This document shows positions 20,796-33,677 of a stretch of 64,000 nt of DNA, piece by piece; within the stretch, counting starts at the first letter, position 1, and every line of letters begins with the position of its first letter. The notes beneath the pieces are model-generated. The model saw only the letters and a list, made by a program, of their open reading frames with translations. It searched no databases and had not been told where the DNA came from. Location: the NCBI GenBank assembly GCA_038093975.1, contig JBBPTG010000032.1, positions 1-64,000 on the forward strand. The letters run 5' to 3'. This stretch comes from Chalciporus piperatus (lineage: Eukaryota > Basidiomycota > Agaricomycetes > Boletales > Boletaceae). The translations under genes and the position numbers were made by a program.

Positions 20796-21410
20796 GAATT
20801 CCGGGATGTAGCAGCACATGTATTCTGTATGCTTAGCTTATCATTTAATGCGTGCGGTACACTACGTGGAAGGAGAGCACTGCCAAGAAGGACAGAACAT
20901 TGCAGAAATAACCGTCAGGGTGGGATAATACGATATGGAAATAATAAGTATGACAAGCGAAAAGGGTGTATGTGGTTGTATGACATGGGAAAGGGGCAAA
21001 AGGACTGATATGTAAGAACTGTGTATTTTGGCGAGCGTTGTGCGTCGCTACCGGGTCCTAGTGCCTGATGACCTCGCATCACTATCTCGTGGGGGACAGG
21101 GGGAGGCGCTGACGACTGGTATCACTCTAACACCCGCGGATGCACGCGCGGAGCTCTCTTGGCGGATTCTGACTTAACGAGATTTCTGAATCAGTTCCCC
21201 GAATTCTGGGACATAGCAGCGCATGCATGTATCATGTATCATGTATGCCTAGCTTATAATCTGAATCTAATGCGTGCGGTAGACTACATGAGCGAAGAAG
21301 CCAGCAAGAAAGAAAGAGAAAATAGCGGAAATAAATAACTGAAAGCATGTGCTGATACGAGATAGAAAAAAAAATGACAATGAGAAAGGAGTGTGTGTGT
21401 GTGATGCGTG
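20796..21410. repeat. Duplicated condensin 3' flank around a P450 fragment
   Basis: DNA at about 20796-20990 (GAATTCCGGGATGTAGCAGC, TTTAATGCGTGCGGTACACT) is repeated with divergence at about 21198-21400 (GAATTCTGGGACATAGCAGC, CTAATGCGTGCGGTAGACTA). The two copies are in direct orientation and enclose a fragment homologous to the end of the P450 gene at 47.7 kb. GT-rich runs follow in the second copy. No separate gene is seen here. Confidence 0.6.
21021..21192 (+). pseudogene. Dispersed C-terminal fragment of a cytochrome P450
   Basis: The fragment starts at GTGTATTTTGGCGAGCGTTG and translates to CILASVVRRYRVLVPDD, then LASLSRG, then TTGITLTPADARAELSW. This aligns with the last coding exon of the P450 at 47550-47715 (CILANVVCRYRVLVPDDLAS, TTGITLTPVNARVKLSRRV). 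The haem-binding part and everything upstream are absent. A few small indels shift the end. It is a truncated copy moved about 26 kb away, not a gene. Confidence 0.75.
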
Positions 21411-21786
21411 GTCCAGGGCCACGGGAGACCAAGCTTAAGGGGAGAAAAGGAGCGTGTGTGTGTCAGCGTCAACTACGATATGATATGTAACAAGAGAGTG
21501 TTCTGGGTGACGATGATCGTCAACACGAAGGGGGACCGAGAACGACAAAGAAAAACCGAGCATTAGATTAGAAGCGTGGTATACTTGCTTTGCGAACAAG
21601 AGTACAGTTGCTACCTTGTCCACTGAATAAGAAATGAGAGCTTAGGTTTTCCAATATGAAGCACCAGAATGAGAGGCAGAGGAGAAACGACAGGGATGAG
21701 GGTGATGAGACATGCACGATAGGAAACCCTCGACAAAAAGTTTCAATGGAGAGAGAACAACGAAAAGGGAAACAAATCGTGCACGT

Positions 21787-24509
21787 TCATTCCGCCTTGA
21801 AACGCCCACCACCACCTCCGCCCCGCATGATGGCTTTCATGAAGGCGGAGAAGCGGTCAGCGTACTCGTTGGGTTGTACTGGGCTAATTTTATGCTAAAA
21901 TATACCCATGTCAATCGTGATACTTTGCGGGACCGACGAAGGTCACTCACCCGATCAGCTTTCAGCCCTTTCCAAAAGTGCTCCAATCGCTTGACGGCCG
22001 AGTATGGCGTCAGGATGTCGATGATGCCGAGGTAGTAAAGCGTGTCCATTGCGTCGTTGGCCTCATCGGTCGCCTGTAGACCACCCTCGTCTTGGTAAAA
22101 GATGTATTGTTGACGGTCGCCTGTGTCTTCTTCAGGCAAGTCGAGGCCAGCCGAGCCGAGGCGTTGAGGATCGGATTCACGCATAGCGCGCTTCATGGCA
22201 AGAGCTTCGGGAGATCTCGCGCCCTTGTGTTGAGTGTTCTTGCGACGAATAGCGGGCACCGATGGCTAGAGAGGGATCATCAACACGGCGACCACAAAGC
22301 CATCAAGCCTACTGACCGAAAAGACTTTAAGCGTATTGCTCCGGACGTTCTCCCTGTTTCCACGCTGGACATGATGTATGCCAACGAGCAAACTGTAATC
22401 CATCACATATACCGTCTTCAAGAACTCCGCGTCGCGACGTATTTGCTCTGTCAACAACGCTCGCTTCTCAGGTCCAAGCTCCAGCATCTTTCCGCGGTTA
22501 ATCCAGTTGAGGTCCTTCAACACCGCGCGAGGGTTCTTCTCTGCCTTCTCTTCCGGATATATTCTACCGACAGTGCTACCCTTGAGATCGTACGTCTCGT
22601 GGACATCCTTGTGGGGTGGGAATAGGTTGTTCATGATGACGAAATGGATCTTTCGACCCCTTGGAAGCTTGACTCGGTGTAATCCGTAAAACCGGGATAG
22701 AAGTGTATGTGGATTGCTCTTCACGTGCGCATGATATTCCTTGAGTATCGAGAGCAAGAACTTGTGCTCGGAATGTCTGATGGTCTTGATGATGAACCGG
22801 TAGTCGCGAGAAAAATAGAAGAATGACCCGGATTTCCCAGGAGATCCCAGTTCTGAAAGGATGTACTTGACCGTCAGTGAGAGCAGGTAGTCGGCGGGGT
22901 CCAGTTGGAAGTAATCCTCTCGCAACTCCCGAAAGACCGAGGGCGCGTAGTCCTTGAACTTGAAATCGTACTTCGCGGATGGCGTGAGTTCATTTCCGAC
23001 GCTGGGAGAGCGTGAGCGGACGGTTATGGAAAGAAATCAATCGAATCCGTACATATCAAAGGAATACTTATGTCGTGAGGCGAAGTCTTCGTCAGTAAGT
23101 GGTCGTTTAATCTTTGCTTGACACCTCGAAACCTGTTGTGTCAAGTTTGGTTAGAGGCGTCCTTTCAAAACGATATCGAAGATCACGAGGCTCACAGCAA
23201 TGCGAATCCCCGTGAGCATGTTGTACATGAGCACGTAGTTGACGTGGCCCTCTCCAATCAAGTTCCCCACCAACACCTTATTGTCGTCTCCCAGCGATCC
23301 TCTACGCCCAGATGTCGTTCGCGTCAATGCCTCCTCTGCGTCTTTTTGTGCCTTGGCTCTCTTCCTTTCCCTCCGAATTTGTTCGGCTTGCAATTGAATG
23401 TCGTCCTCGATGTCCGCATCCAAATCGTACCCATACCCCGCTTGTGGCGCCGACGTGACCTGGCGAATTTGTGACCCAGTCGTGTTCCGTCGAGTGGGTC
23501 GGAGCGACCCTGCACTGGTTGGTGGCTGAAGGTAACCATCCGAACCCGGTGTCTGCGAGAGGGACGACGTATGACCTCGCGACCGCTTCCCAGATGGCGA
23601 TGCAGAGCCTGAGCCCGACGACTCCGCCAAGGCGTTGCCATCCGACGCCGGCAAACCGCGGGGTGAACGTGCAGACGAGGCGCCGGTGCGTGCACTCAGC
23701 GTGGACAACCTCGTGTCCGTGGAGGACCTGTGAAGGAGATCATGGTGGGATGCGGGTGAAGAAGGCTTTGGGAACGCAGAAGGTGGAGAGCGGGGAAGTG
23801 GACGGTGTGTCTCACGCGAGTCGACTGATCCGGTACGGTCTCGAGTGGTCGACGCCAAACTCCATGCCCGTTCTGTGATGGTGTCTTCGAAGACGACAGG
23901 ACGGGAAACAGGTTCCGATTTCGATGGCCTCGAAGGCGTACTCTGCATCGAGCCTGGCAACTCGGATTCTTCACTTTGTCTTATGCTCGCTGGCGGTGAC
24001 GGTGGTGGTGGACCGATTGGATTTACAGCAGGAATGTAAGCAGTCGCGTTCGCATTGCCGTGGACGCCGACGCCGCCTGAGACGACGTGCATGACTGTTT
24101 TGTTTGTTACGGAGTGGAAGAGGGAATTTGAGACTGGACCGGGATCCAGACCGACGGTTTCGCCTGTAATTTTGACGACATGGAGTTCCTGGGTCTGGAT
24201 GTTCTGCGTTATTTGTTTTCCAAATAAATTCTTGGGGGTCTGAATCATGTTCAACTCTTCGGCTTGGTTGTTCGGTAGGTTCCCGCTCAGGGTCTGCGTC
24301 GAGGACGATCTGGAGATATATTCAAAGCCGGTAGGAGAGGCGGGCGTCAAAGGGGAGGCTCTTGCAGTGAAGAACGATGTTCCTGACGAGGACACGAAAC
24401 TGTGTCTTTGTGAACTCGAATTGTCCTGAATGGGCGAAACTGGAGAGGGTGAGAGCGAAGTTATGGGTGAAGTCGTTATCGGTGCAGGCAGCACCGTCGT
24501 TGTCGCCAT
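21787..24509 (-). CDS. mss4: Phosphatidylinositol-4-phosphate 5-kinase (Mss4/Its3)
   Basis: Makes PI(4,5)P2 from PI4P at the plasma membrane. Five exons on the minus strand join in phase to 833 residues: 24509-23196, 23132-23053, 23001-22317, 22265-21951 and 21894-21787. The first 390 or so residues are Ser/Pro/Thr-rich and disordered. The PIPK domain then begins near the G-loop [20 protein letters not shown] and runs through [17 protein letters not shown], the DPADYLLSL region and [24 protein letters not shown] (substrate/ATP site) and the catalytic-loop motif [10 protein letters not shown] follow, with [15 protein letters not shown] (the IID motif) further on. The C-terminus is [13 protein letters not shown] and a Gly run. 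Gene order places it tail-to-tail with the condensin gene and about 220 bp downstream of separase on the same strand. Confidence 0.95.
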
Positions 24510-24727
24510 CCCGGTAGCCCCTCTAAGCCCTGAAAGTCAAAGAAAAAAAAAGGCGAAGAAAAGCTGTGGACTGTTGATGGACGACCAAAAGTTTTTTGGC
24601 TGTGGTCGACAACAACGACGACAAGACCCGCAGTGGCAGTACTATCGGCTCAGAATCACAAGTTCCAACTAGCCCGAGTGGCTGTGTCACGTCAACGACA
24701 TGATTGGAATTGAAAACACGTCCTCCA

Positions 24728-27700
24728 TCACAAATAAAAAGGTATCCCATACACTACGGGCGCTGCCCCGGTCAAATATTTGAGCTTGCACGCCCCTCGC
24801 GATCGCGCAACAGCAGCAACGAGCGATGTACCCTCTTCCCCAGGTCCACCCTTCCGACGCTGGCGTACCTCTTCGGGTCTCAAACGCAGATGATCAAATA
24901 CCCCCTGCGTAAACTTATCAATGTCCCGGTCCGTCACGTCCCACAGATTTGCCACCAGCGTAGGACTGTCATTAGATTGGACGACTCATCAGTAAAAAAA
25001 TCCCAAACGCCATGCATCAAAAACAGGTACCCACCATCCTGCAACCATATAATTATAGGGCGTTCCCACCCTATCAAATTCACCCATATCACGCAGTGAA
25101 CCTGACGAACACCCCCAAAGCATCGTCGCTGCGCATCGTGGTAGATGCCGGATCTTGTGCGATCGGGCGTATTGCTCACCGCCCCCGTGCCCAAAATAAC
25201 TGCGAGCATGTCAGCAAAATTAAATCAGACAGGGAGAGAACCACATACATGACCAAGTCCTTGCGCGATAGAGCATTCAGGAATTGCTGCTCGCTCGGAG
25301 CACGTCCCGTAATACCATCCCATCCTACATCATGCATCTCCTTCAGCCACGAGGAAAACCGGGCCTCTGTGCCTTTGAGATCTCCACTTGGGTTGAGGAA
25401 GTAGTACGTCTTCCGAGGGTCGATGCGTATGCGATCGATCGGTACATCCTCGGCGTCACCTTCGCGAATATGGTCATACCCTGTCCCCTTTCGCTGCATC
25501 TCGGCGAGATGCATCCTATCGAGCAAAAACTCCAAACTTGGAATCCTGCTGACGCTCTGACCCCTGAGCGCAGGTATACTCTCCCATGGAATGCCCTGTA
25601 GCTGTCTATCCAGCACGAGGAACATGTGACTGTCCTCCACGGGGACTATCTTTGCCTTCTTCCTGGCCGCCACGTGCTCTTCGAGGGCCGAACGTAGATC
25701 TACGATGACCTGGTCCACGTCCACCTCCGATATGGCAATCGGAACCCCATGGAACTGATACAAGTCGAGAATAAGATATATGAGATCTTCAAGCTCTTCA
25801 TCTCTGCATTTCGGTGAGAGGGACGAGAAACAGGAGAGGAGGGCGTCGTCGAGACGGAGCTTCATTTTTTTCTTGTCCTGAGAGGGAAGACTCCTCTTGA
25901 ACACCTTCTCCAGACGTGTCCGTAAGTCATTGATGACCTCGGACGATAGCGTCGTTGGTGGACTCAAAATGGTCTGCGAACGCGCATATTATCACAAGCA
26001 CGACTCACGAGGTTCTGACGACATACCTTGAATGCCCCTAACCAACAAAACTCGATATTCTCCAAGAGCGCTTGCAACCTTTTATCCAGAGCAGCTCTTT
26101 CAGCCCACCATCCCGCCCGAGCCTGAGGATCGTCGTTCTTGACATGTGCAGCTCGACGTGTTCCCTCGTCGCTTAAGCGCACGATCTCCCGTAGCTCATG
26201 CAACGCATCTTCTAGCGTGAGCCGTGACTCATCGTCGTCATCTGTATCCCGTCGACCGCGGAGAGGAACACAGAAGAGCAGTGGTTGCGAATCTGTGTGT
26301 AGGCGACTGATGAACATGGTAGATTTGTCGGGCGTCAGAGTGATATGGATCACCGTCCAATTGTGCGGAAGCTTCGCGGTCGTGGCCAGCAAAGTAGACG
26401 GGGAGAGAACCAGTGAAGTGTACTTCTTCTCGAGCGCAGACCAGTACGACCTCATCGAGCTCGAAGGACTATCACCGTCGTCAGCGACCGTGGGTGAGGG
26501 ACTGGAAGAGTTAGAAGGGTTGCGTCGACGGGAGACAGGTCCCGTAGCTGGGAGGGGGGAACCATCAGTCGTCATCAACAGCCATTGCAAATCATCAATG
26601 TCCGCGTCGAATTTGTGAGGGATAGCTTCCAACATCTCCCGATGAAGAGTGATAGCCGACGATGCATCTAAAGTCACCCCCAGCATAAGGATGAGCAGAT
26701 GCACGACAAGCGACGAATATATGCATACCCAGTAGACGAGCAGCCAGAAGAGGTGCCTCCGAACCGACTTTCCCGAGCGAAGACTGCAACGCTCTGATCA
26801 ACGCAAGCGATATCGTCGCCTCACGAACATGCGTTACAGCGCCCCTCCGCGAAGTCAGCGCAAGATCTGCCCAAAACAGCTTCTCCGCATCGCTAAGCGA
26901 GCTTAGGATATCATGTGTAGCTGGACCGAGAGATGGGTCTTTCTCCCCCGACATCCCCATCGGCAGAGCGATCGCTATGTCCAACTATCAGCGCCCACAG
27001 CACAAGCGACAGGCCAACGACGAGACGTACTGGATTCGGTGAGCGAGCTGAGGAACATGTCTGAACGGAATTGCTCGTAGACATTGTGCATCGTGAGCTT
27101 TCCCATAATCGCGTGTTCTTCTCCCTATATTCCCGCGTCAGCACCCTGGCGGATCGTGCAAAACTGCACGCACCTTTATCTCAGCGGAGGGTGGCAGCGT
27201 CATCAGTCGTTCGACGAGGTCTTTGAACACCTTACCACCCTCGTTTCGGAGCAGCCAGACTACAGGTTTGATGAGAAAAACTTCTAAAGGAACAACGCGG
27301 AGTACTCACTGTGTCTGTGAAGGATGCTAGACAGGAGCCTAGGGACCACCATTCCCTGTCCCCCATGCAAGACGAGACCATTCGGCAAAGGGTCGAGGCT
27401 GGACTTGCGACGTCTGACCAGTCCACATAAATGATCAGTCAGAGAAAACGCAGACAATGGGTCAAAAAAACGAACCCTCCATCAAAGGAACCAATCACCC
27501 CCTCGAGCTCATCCAACATTCTCCACGCCCGTTCATAGTGTTCCTTTGGATCCTCGTGCCCCTCTTCCTGTGTCTCGTCGTCACGTAACATTCCATAATC
27601 GCCCTTCAGACGCTGGGCGTACGCTGCATCTATGCCAGGCACACTTCCCAATAACTGCGCGGCCTTTTCGAGGACGTCTCGTCCTTCCTTGAGTTCGCCT

Positions 27701-30700
27701 GAGGCCAAGAACAACTCGCCACGCATAATACAAGCACGTGCTACGACGGCAGGTGAACGCGTACATTCTGCGAGTTCAGTTACTTGCTGGATAAAATAGA
27801 GCGATTCTCTAGGCGACCCGCGAGCATAATACCCCTGGGCGAGCGAAAAGAGGGTCGAGATGAGATTGGATAATAGACGCCACGACAGCGCATCGATTGG
27901 AGTAGGGTCGGAACGCGAGGAAGGTGAAGCGGGTGATTGATCGCCGCTGGAGACGTCGAAAGGATTAGACGTATCCTCCGTTGGTTTTGGCGCCGAGTTG
28001 TTGGGTGGGTTCAGACGCGATAGTGCGTCAACAGCGCGGTTCCACAACCGCAAAGATTGTAGCATGCTAAACAAAGCGCCGACGACATTGTCCTGGATAA
28101 ACTAGTCAGTGACCTAGAGCACTAGCTTCGGGAAAGGAATGGCACCTTGGAGTACTGCACGGCAGCGAACACGCGGCAAGCCAATGCCGCCCGCTCGAGT
28201 CGTTCTACACGCACTCGGATACGCTTGACAGTAGACATCGTCTTCTCGTCTACGATTATCGATGCCCCCAGATCCTGAGCATCACGATACGCGGTTGCAC
28301 TATCGCCATTCTGATCAGGGCCAGCACTCCAAACGCAGCTACCATACATACCTGGCTGGAACATTGTCCGCAAGCGCAAGCACCTCCGCGTGTCCTAACA
28401 AATACTGCAAACGGACGTCGTCGGGTACCTCGCCTACCTTGAGGAAGTTGGCGCATTTGTTGAAAAGTGAACCCGCTCGTTGGGACTTGCCAAGTTTGAT
28501 GTATTCGTGGGCCAGGTCCACGCAAATCACGGCATATGCTATGGAAGATGTTCATAAATAGGCTTAGTAAAGTGATGGACGGAGCAAACCTACCTTCAAC
28601 CGGAACTGGCTGCTGGTGTTCACAAAGTCGCTTGAGCGCTTCGAGAAGTTTCACTTTCTGTACGATAAGACCTAAGAGGCCAAGTAAATGGACGTTCATT
28701 TCTGTGACAATAGAGTTCAGTACGCATGTCACCAGGGAGAAAATTCCTTACGGATCAATCCAAGAAGTGGTTGTAGATTGAGAGTATGTACAATTTTCTT
28801 GGGTATGGGGATATGGGACACTGCAGACACTCTCGTGTTCAGGGAAACCGCTCTCAGGACTACTCAAGTATATTCAGAGACAGTCCCATACGTTCAAATA
28901 GATTGAATCAATTACCTTTGCGCTGTGGGGGTTTAGCAGCTTCCGCAACGACAGCTTTCTTCGAGCTCTTGGCCGAGACCGAACGACCCTTGAGTGGAGC
29001 ACTGCTAATTGATTTCGCCGTTTTGGTCCCAGTGCCCGTGCCGCTGGTCCTCGTCCCTTCTGGAATCGCTTTCCTCTCAAACCCAGGCAGTAAGCTGGTG
29101 AGGAGGGTAAAAGCCGCCTCGACGTGCTCGGCCACAGACTTCATCATTTCTGTTCCTGAAGGCAGACTCCGGTATGCGTGAAGGGCAAGCCACATATGCG
29201 CACTGAGCATGAGTTGAGGAACCAGATTTGACCGACTGTCTGAGCTCGGGATCTGGAGAACACATTGATTGGTGAGACCGAGAATGTCGACTGAGTTATA
29301 GAGCGTGACAATACCCACCTGTCTCGCAAGCAGCTCGAGAGCCTCTTTACCCATGCAGTCCGTATCAAACTGAGCATCGCTCCGTCCATCTCGCCAGGAA
29401 ATGCTGAGACCTGTCAGCAAACCCTGTGCTCTCTGTATCGGTGCCCAGCTGGCATCATAGATAGAGAGGATGTCTTGCAAGATATGCAACAGAACCTCGC
29501 GCACACCGTCTTTGTGCGCGATGCTCTCTAAGGTCGCTAGTTGGCGGGTGAGGATGGCCCCTATAACCTCTGCCTGAGATCGACTATCCAAGGGCAAGGT
29601 CGGGATCGGTTTTGAGGTTGATGCCTTATCGGTTTGAGAAGTCGCTTGAGGAGCCAGGATGACGTGACGTAGGGTGATCTGTTCTGGAGGGAGGAAAAGC
29701 TCGCATGTCGCAGTATATGTCACTTTTTCGACGATGGACGAGAGCTGCTTGACGGGGAGCGGAGCGGAAGGAGAGAACGGATCGGCGGAAGGAAAAGTGG
29801 AAGGGTAATGACTGTAAGGGAACGTCTGGATGCTCTCAATGAGAGCCTCATAGGCAAGCTATGCACGGAACAACGAATGAGCAAGTACAGTAACCACCAA
29901 AATAATCGCAACAAACCTTCCTATCGCCGATCTTGGAATGACACACTCCGAGGAGCTCATATCTTCTAAACAACTGCTCCTCGAGCTGTCTTCTCCCTTC
30001 CTTTTCTCTATCGCTCTCGACATCCTGTCCTTCGAGGGAAGCACAGGCATACATCCTCAGGACCCTCCTACCTATGACGCACCCTTCCTTAAGAAATCTC
30101 ACAGCGGCGCCGAGTCGGCCAGCTGCGTACAACGTCCCGCCGAGATTATGGAGCGCACCCGATGTACACCGAAGGAGGGACGCGGCATCTGCCACTGTGA
30201 TAACCCCAGGTGGGACTACATCAACAGCGGCTGCAGCGCGCTCCAGATACCTCAATGCTGGTGTATAACTATCAATATCGGCAGTGTTGAGGCGGATGCG
30301 TGCGAGAACGAAGAGGACATCAAGAAGGGATGTTAAGACATCTTTAGCTTCGGGGCTCTTTCGAATTGAAGGGACGTCCTATAAAATGGTTGAAAACGTA
30401 AGGAAAATAATCAAACGGAAATGAAGAATTACCTGTGTCAGACTGCCCTCTAGTGTCGTTGCAACGACATCTAACAAGGACATCGCGGCGTCCCTCGAAT
30501 CTTTGCTCTTCGTTGGCTGCGCATCCAGAACTCTAAGTGTAGCACGACGCAATCGTTCCATTGCGCGTTCTAATTTACCACGCGCTCGCAGAATGTCAGC
30601 ATCCACCGCGGACGGCGAGTCAGGTCCGGGGGATTGTGCCGAAGGTGTCGATGGATTCTGAGATGTGAACGAGTCGAGCTTAGCCAGGAGTTGAGAGTAC

Positions 30701-32339
30701 CGACAAACTGCCTCCGTAGCTTGCTTCGCATGTCTCGCAAGGTCGGGTCCTACCAAAGTGAGCCCGAGCATGAGTCGAAATGAAAACAAATATCAGCATT
30801 CATGAGATAATTAGGTGAAATTACGCTGAGCTGACCCTCACTATCAAGACTTGCCGTTGCTTTAACGAAGATTGCGCAACATCGAGAGCAATCTACCAGA
30901 ACAGCATCTTTTGTGTCCTGGAATATAGGGCTAACCAGTTCCGTTTCCTTGGCGTCAGAACTGAGTTTCATTTCCCCAAGTTGAGCCACGAGGGTGTCTA
31001 TTGGGTTGGAAGACGACGGCGCTCCACGGTTCTTCTGAGAAGGACCAGGCGAACCAGGTGTAGATACGCCCATCAATTCAGAAATTTGTTCCAAGATGGC
31101 TAGATCACCTCCCTAATTCGTTGCGTCATCAGAATTAGCCTGAGCGAACGTATCCGCAAAGACGGAGGGTAAGTTCAAGAATTTGACGTACTTTCTTGGC
31201 AAAAGACATCCATGTTTCGCATAATTGAACAAAATGTCTGCCCTCTGCAAATTCTCGCCCATGAATTTCCTGAGCAAGCTTGACTATCTCTGATAAACAG
31301 CCAGAAACGCACGCAGCGAGGGCCGATTCCGAATGTTCCTCGGTGGTGTCCGACGAGCAAGTGCGAGCGTAAAAGAGACACGCTCTGTGCGCTTGGTCCC
31401 AAAAGGTAGCAGACTTGACGGTACCGGGCGTCGCGTACAGAAGACACGAGAGCGCATATATACGGAGGAGGAATATTGATTTAGGGTCTGCAACGGACCC
31501 ACTATTTGAAGAGAGAGAAGTGCACACTTTCGTGATGGACGTATAGGCTCTTGTGAGCAGTCCATCAATTGTCTTTTCAGGGACGCTATCACGTTTCATG
31601 TGTGGAGCCCAAGCAAGCAGAGAATTTGAGTGCTGAAGTGTTGTAACAACGGCATTGGCCGGAAAGGGGGGTAGGGGATGTAAGAGAAGAAATAAATGTG
31701 CGTTTAGTGCGTGCGTTATGGAGGCGATCAGTAGAGTGAGTACAGTCGGGTCAAGCGATGGAGGTCGTGGAAGGGCGAGGAGGTGCAGAAGGGATTGTGT
31801 TGGATTTCCGCTGCGAGTTTGTCCCGCGTCTGCGATACGGAGAAGATGGGGGTGCATGTCGCCGAGCAGTGCGAGTGCATTGTCGTACTGTCAGCAGAAT
31901 CGTCAACTTTGCGCGCGGTCAAAGCACAACCACGTACCATCTCGAGCGTAATCAGCTTTCCTACCATGCTGCAAGCCGCCTTCTCCACATCTAAATCATC
32001 CGGACAGAGTTCTCGAAGCTTTCCTAATGCTTTCTTCGCAGTCCTCGCGGCCTCGTCCGCCTTAGGCACGTTTGTATCAGAGCTCTTTGCATCCAACGTG
32101 CGTTTCCACCCCGTCTGAGCTAGTCCAGAAAAGGTTTGCAATGAAAGGTTCACTGTGCGCATGTAGCCCGCTTTTGTATCCTCCGGCGAAGTTTCCATCC
32201 GCGATGACTGCTTGGGTGGAGGAGGTTTGTCGCGTATCGTTAACGTTGATTCAAGTTTCGTGGCAAGGTCATTTTGAGTTGTCGTCGGTTTCGTGCGGGT
32301 CGTTCTCCGCGTCGTAGTCGTCGTCTTCGTGGTTGGCAT
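24728..32339 (-). CDS. esp1: Separase (caspase-like protease, Esp1/Cut1)
   Basis: Protease of clan CD, family C50, that cleaves cohesin at anaphase onset. The gene spans 7.6 kb with many short introns; the encoded protein is roughly 2000 residues. The N-terminus is a Thr/Arg-rich low-complexity start (MPTTKTTTTTRRTTR), followed by a long alpha-helical TPR/superhelical region. The protease domain lies at the 3' end: TYYFLNPSGDLKGTEARF, GWDGITGRAPSEQQF, IYFGHGGGEQYARSH (catalytic His codon near 25187-25189) and MLWGCSSGSLRDMG (catalytic Cys codon 25109-25111). VAGCPTLVANLWDVTDRDID and CKLKYLTGAAPVVYG follow. Splicing across the catalytic exons was checked by phase (GTC AT | T TAT and GGA TG | T CCT). 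The start ATG at 32339 is preferred over one at 32387. Middle exon edges are not all fixed. Confidence 0.93.
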
Positions 32340-32489
32340 TGATCCTACAAGATATACGTGCCGACAACTGCTCTGAACAAAGGGCACGAATTTGGCGAAC
32401 GCGACGGATCACGTGATCGCACCACACCTATTTGAGGACAACCCCTATCCATAGGAGGTCATAGCCATCCTTAAGGATCCAGTTCCACG
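32340..32489. promoter_or_regulatory. 150-bp shared promoter of separase and a membrane-protein gene
   Basis: The two ATGs are divergent and 150 bp apart. The spacer has TCACGTGA (CACGTG at 32410-32415). A diverged copy of the plus-gene side (ACCCCTATCCATAGGAGGTC) precedes the second gene copy at 33.6 kb, but there the CACGTG segment is missing. Confidence 0.5.
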
Positions 32490-33146
32490 ATGGAATCCCT
32501 GTCTAACACAATATGTTTGGCACATTTCGCAATCCTATGCCTCCTCGCCTCCCTGGTACCACTTGGCGTGTACGCCCAGGCTGAGCCCACGAGCACTCAG
32601 AATAGCAACGATGACGATAATGGATACTGGGACTCAGGTGGCCCATGGTGGTTCTACGTATTGCTTTGTATGTCCTCTCTTTTGACCCGTTGTCGATTTA
32701 AATAAGTGAATTACTTCCTGATCCCTTCACATAGTTTTGCCTTTCATTATTGTCATGATAATTATGTTGTGCGCAATGTACAAAGAGCATCAACAGCGCC
32801 AAGTGCAGTTAAAGCATCGCTCAGATTCTGCACGTTCCAACGAAGGTAGCCAGGGGGGTCAACCACAAGAGCAAAACAACGTATCAGTCCAAGCGGAAGA
32901 CGTCAGCAACAGCGCCACACCGCTTCTACCTCCGCCAACATACAAAAAAGACATCGAGTTGGCCACTTTTGCAGACAAAAGTGCCGAGGGTGGGCCAGAA
33001 TCTCTGCCGCCGTACTATGCTGTCAGTTTTCCCTTGCATCGCTGATGTGGAATCTAACACATCCCATTATTATCCTGTAGCCCCCGAGTGGACCCCCTCC
33101 ACCGGCCCGGGGGAGTAATCCGTTTCCACTTGCACATATAGTTTAG
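32490..33146 (+). CDS. Small single-pass membrane protein with PPxY motifs, copy 1 (176 aa)
   Basis: Three exons join in phase: 32490-32667, 32735-33021 and 33081-33146. A signal-peptide-like start (FAILCLLASLVPLGVYAQA) is followed by a short acidic ectodomain. One membrane span crosses the first intron (WWFYVLLFLPFIIVMIIMLC), and a cytoplasmic tail follows. The tail has PPPTYKKDIELATFADKS, LPPYYA and a Pro-rich end (PPSGPPPP). PPxY motifs in the tail of a small single-span protein are known from adaptors of Rsp5/Nedd4 ubiquitin ligases; that role is inferred here. I do not recognise a named family. A second copy lies 1.2 kb downstream. Confidence 0.75.
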
Positions 33147-33178
33147 AATCTGATATTTCTTTAACACAATCCCATGCT

Positions 33179-33500
33179 CTAGAATTCCCCGATAATTGTT
33201 AATCTAGAGCAAATGTAAACCAGCATGTGGAAATAGATCTGCGCTGTGACTATCCCCGGGCCATTTTCAGCATGCTGAGCGACATGTTCAAGTTCGCGCA
33301 ACACTCGACCACTTCTAAGGTCGGAAGCCTGCCTACAGAAGACCGCTGTTTGGCTCTCCAACGTCACGGTACGCCTCCGAAGCTGTACACGAGCTCGTCC
33401 CGATGCTCCAGGGGTCATTGCTCGGCAAACACTTGGAGTTATCTCCAATACAGGAACCAGCGCATACGGAGGGGGAGCCACTTGTCAACGTGAAGGACTA
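33179..33500. other. Unexplained conserved block after copy 1 (repeated at 34.3-34.64 kb)
   Basis: This block and its copy after gene copy 2 stay alignable over about 300 bp. In one plus frame copy 1 reads YASEAVHELVPMLQGSLLGK, continuing LELSPIQEPAHTEGEPL. In copy 2 the same frame is broken by TAG near 34575. It looks like the relic of a captured coding exon. A minus-strand ORF starting MAPPPYALVP is present in both copies and is an alternative reading. No function is assigned. Confidence 0.3.
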
Positions 33501-33509
33501 CGGGTGGTT

Positions 33510-33600
33510 GCATCAATTCGTTGCAAGGTCATTTTGAGTTATCGTCGGTTTCGTGCGAGTCGTTCTCTGCGTCGTAGTCGTCGTCTTCGTGGTCTGCAAG
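33510..33600 (-). pseudogene. Duplicated 5' end of separase
   Basis: DNA at about 33510-33595 repeats 32255-32335, the first coding exon of separase (GCAAGGTCATTTTGAGTT, then CGTCGTAGTCGTCGTCTTCG). The start codon region is lost in the copy (GTGGTCTGCAAG in place of GTGGTTGGCATTG). It was carried along when the adjoining gene duplicated and has no protein-coding role. Confidence 0.75.
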
Positions 33601-33677
33601 ATATACGGGCCGACAACCCTATTTGAGGACAACCCCTATCCATAGGAGGTCATAACCATCCTTGATCCAGTTCCATG

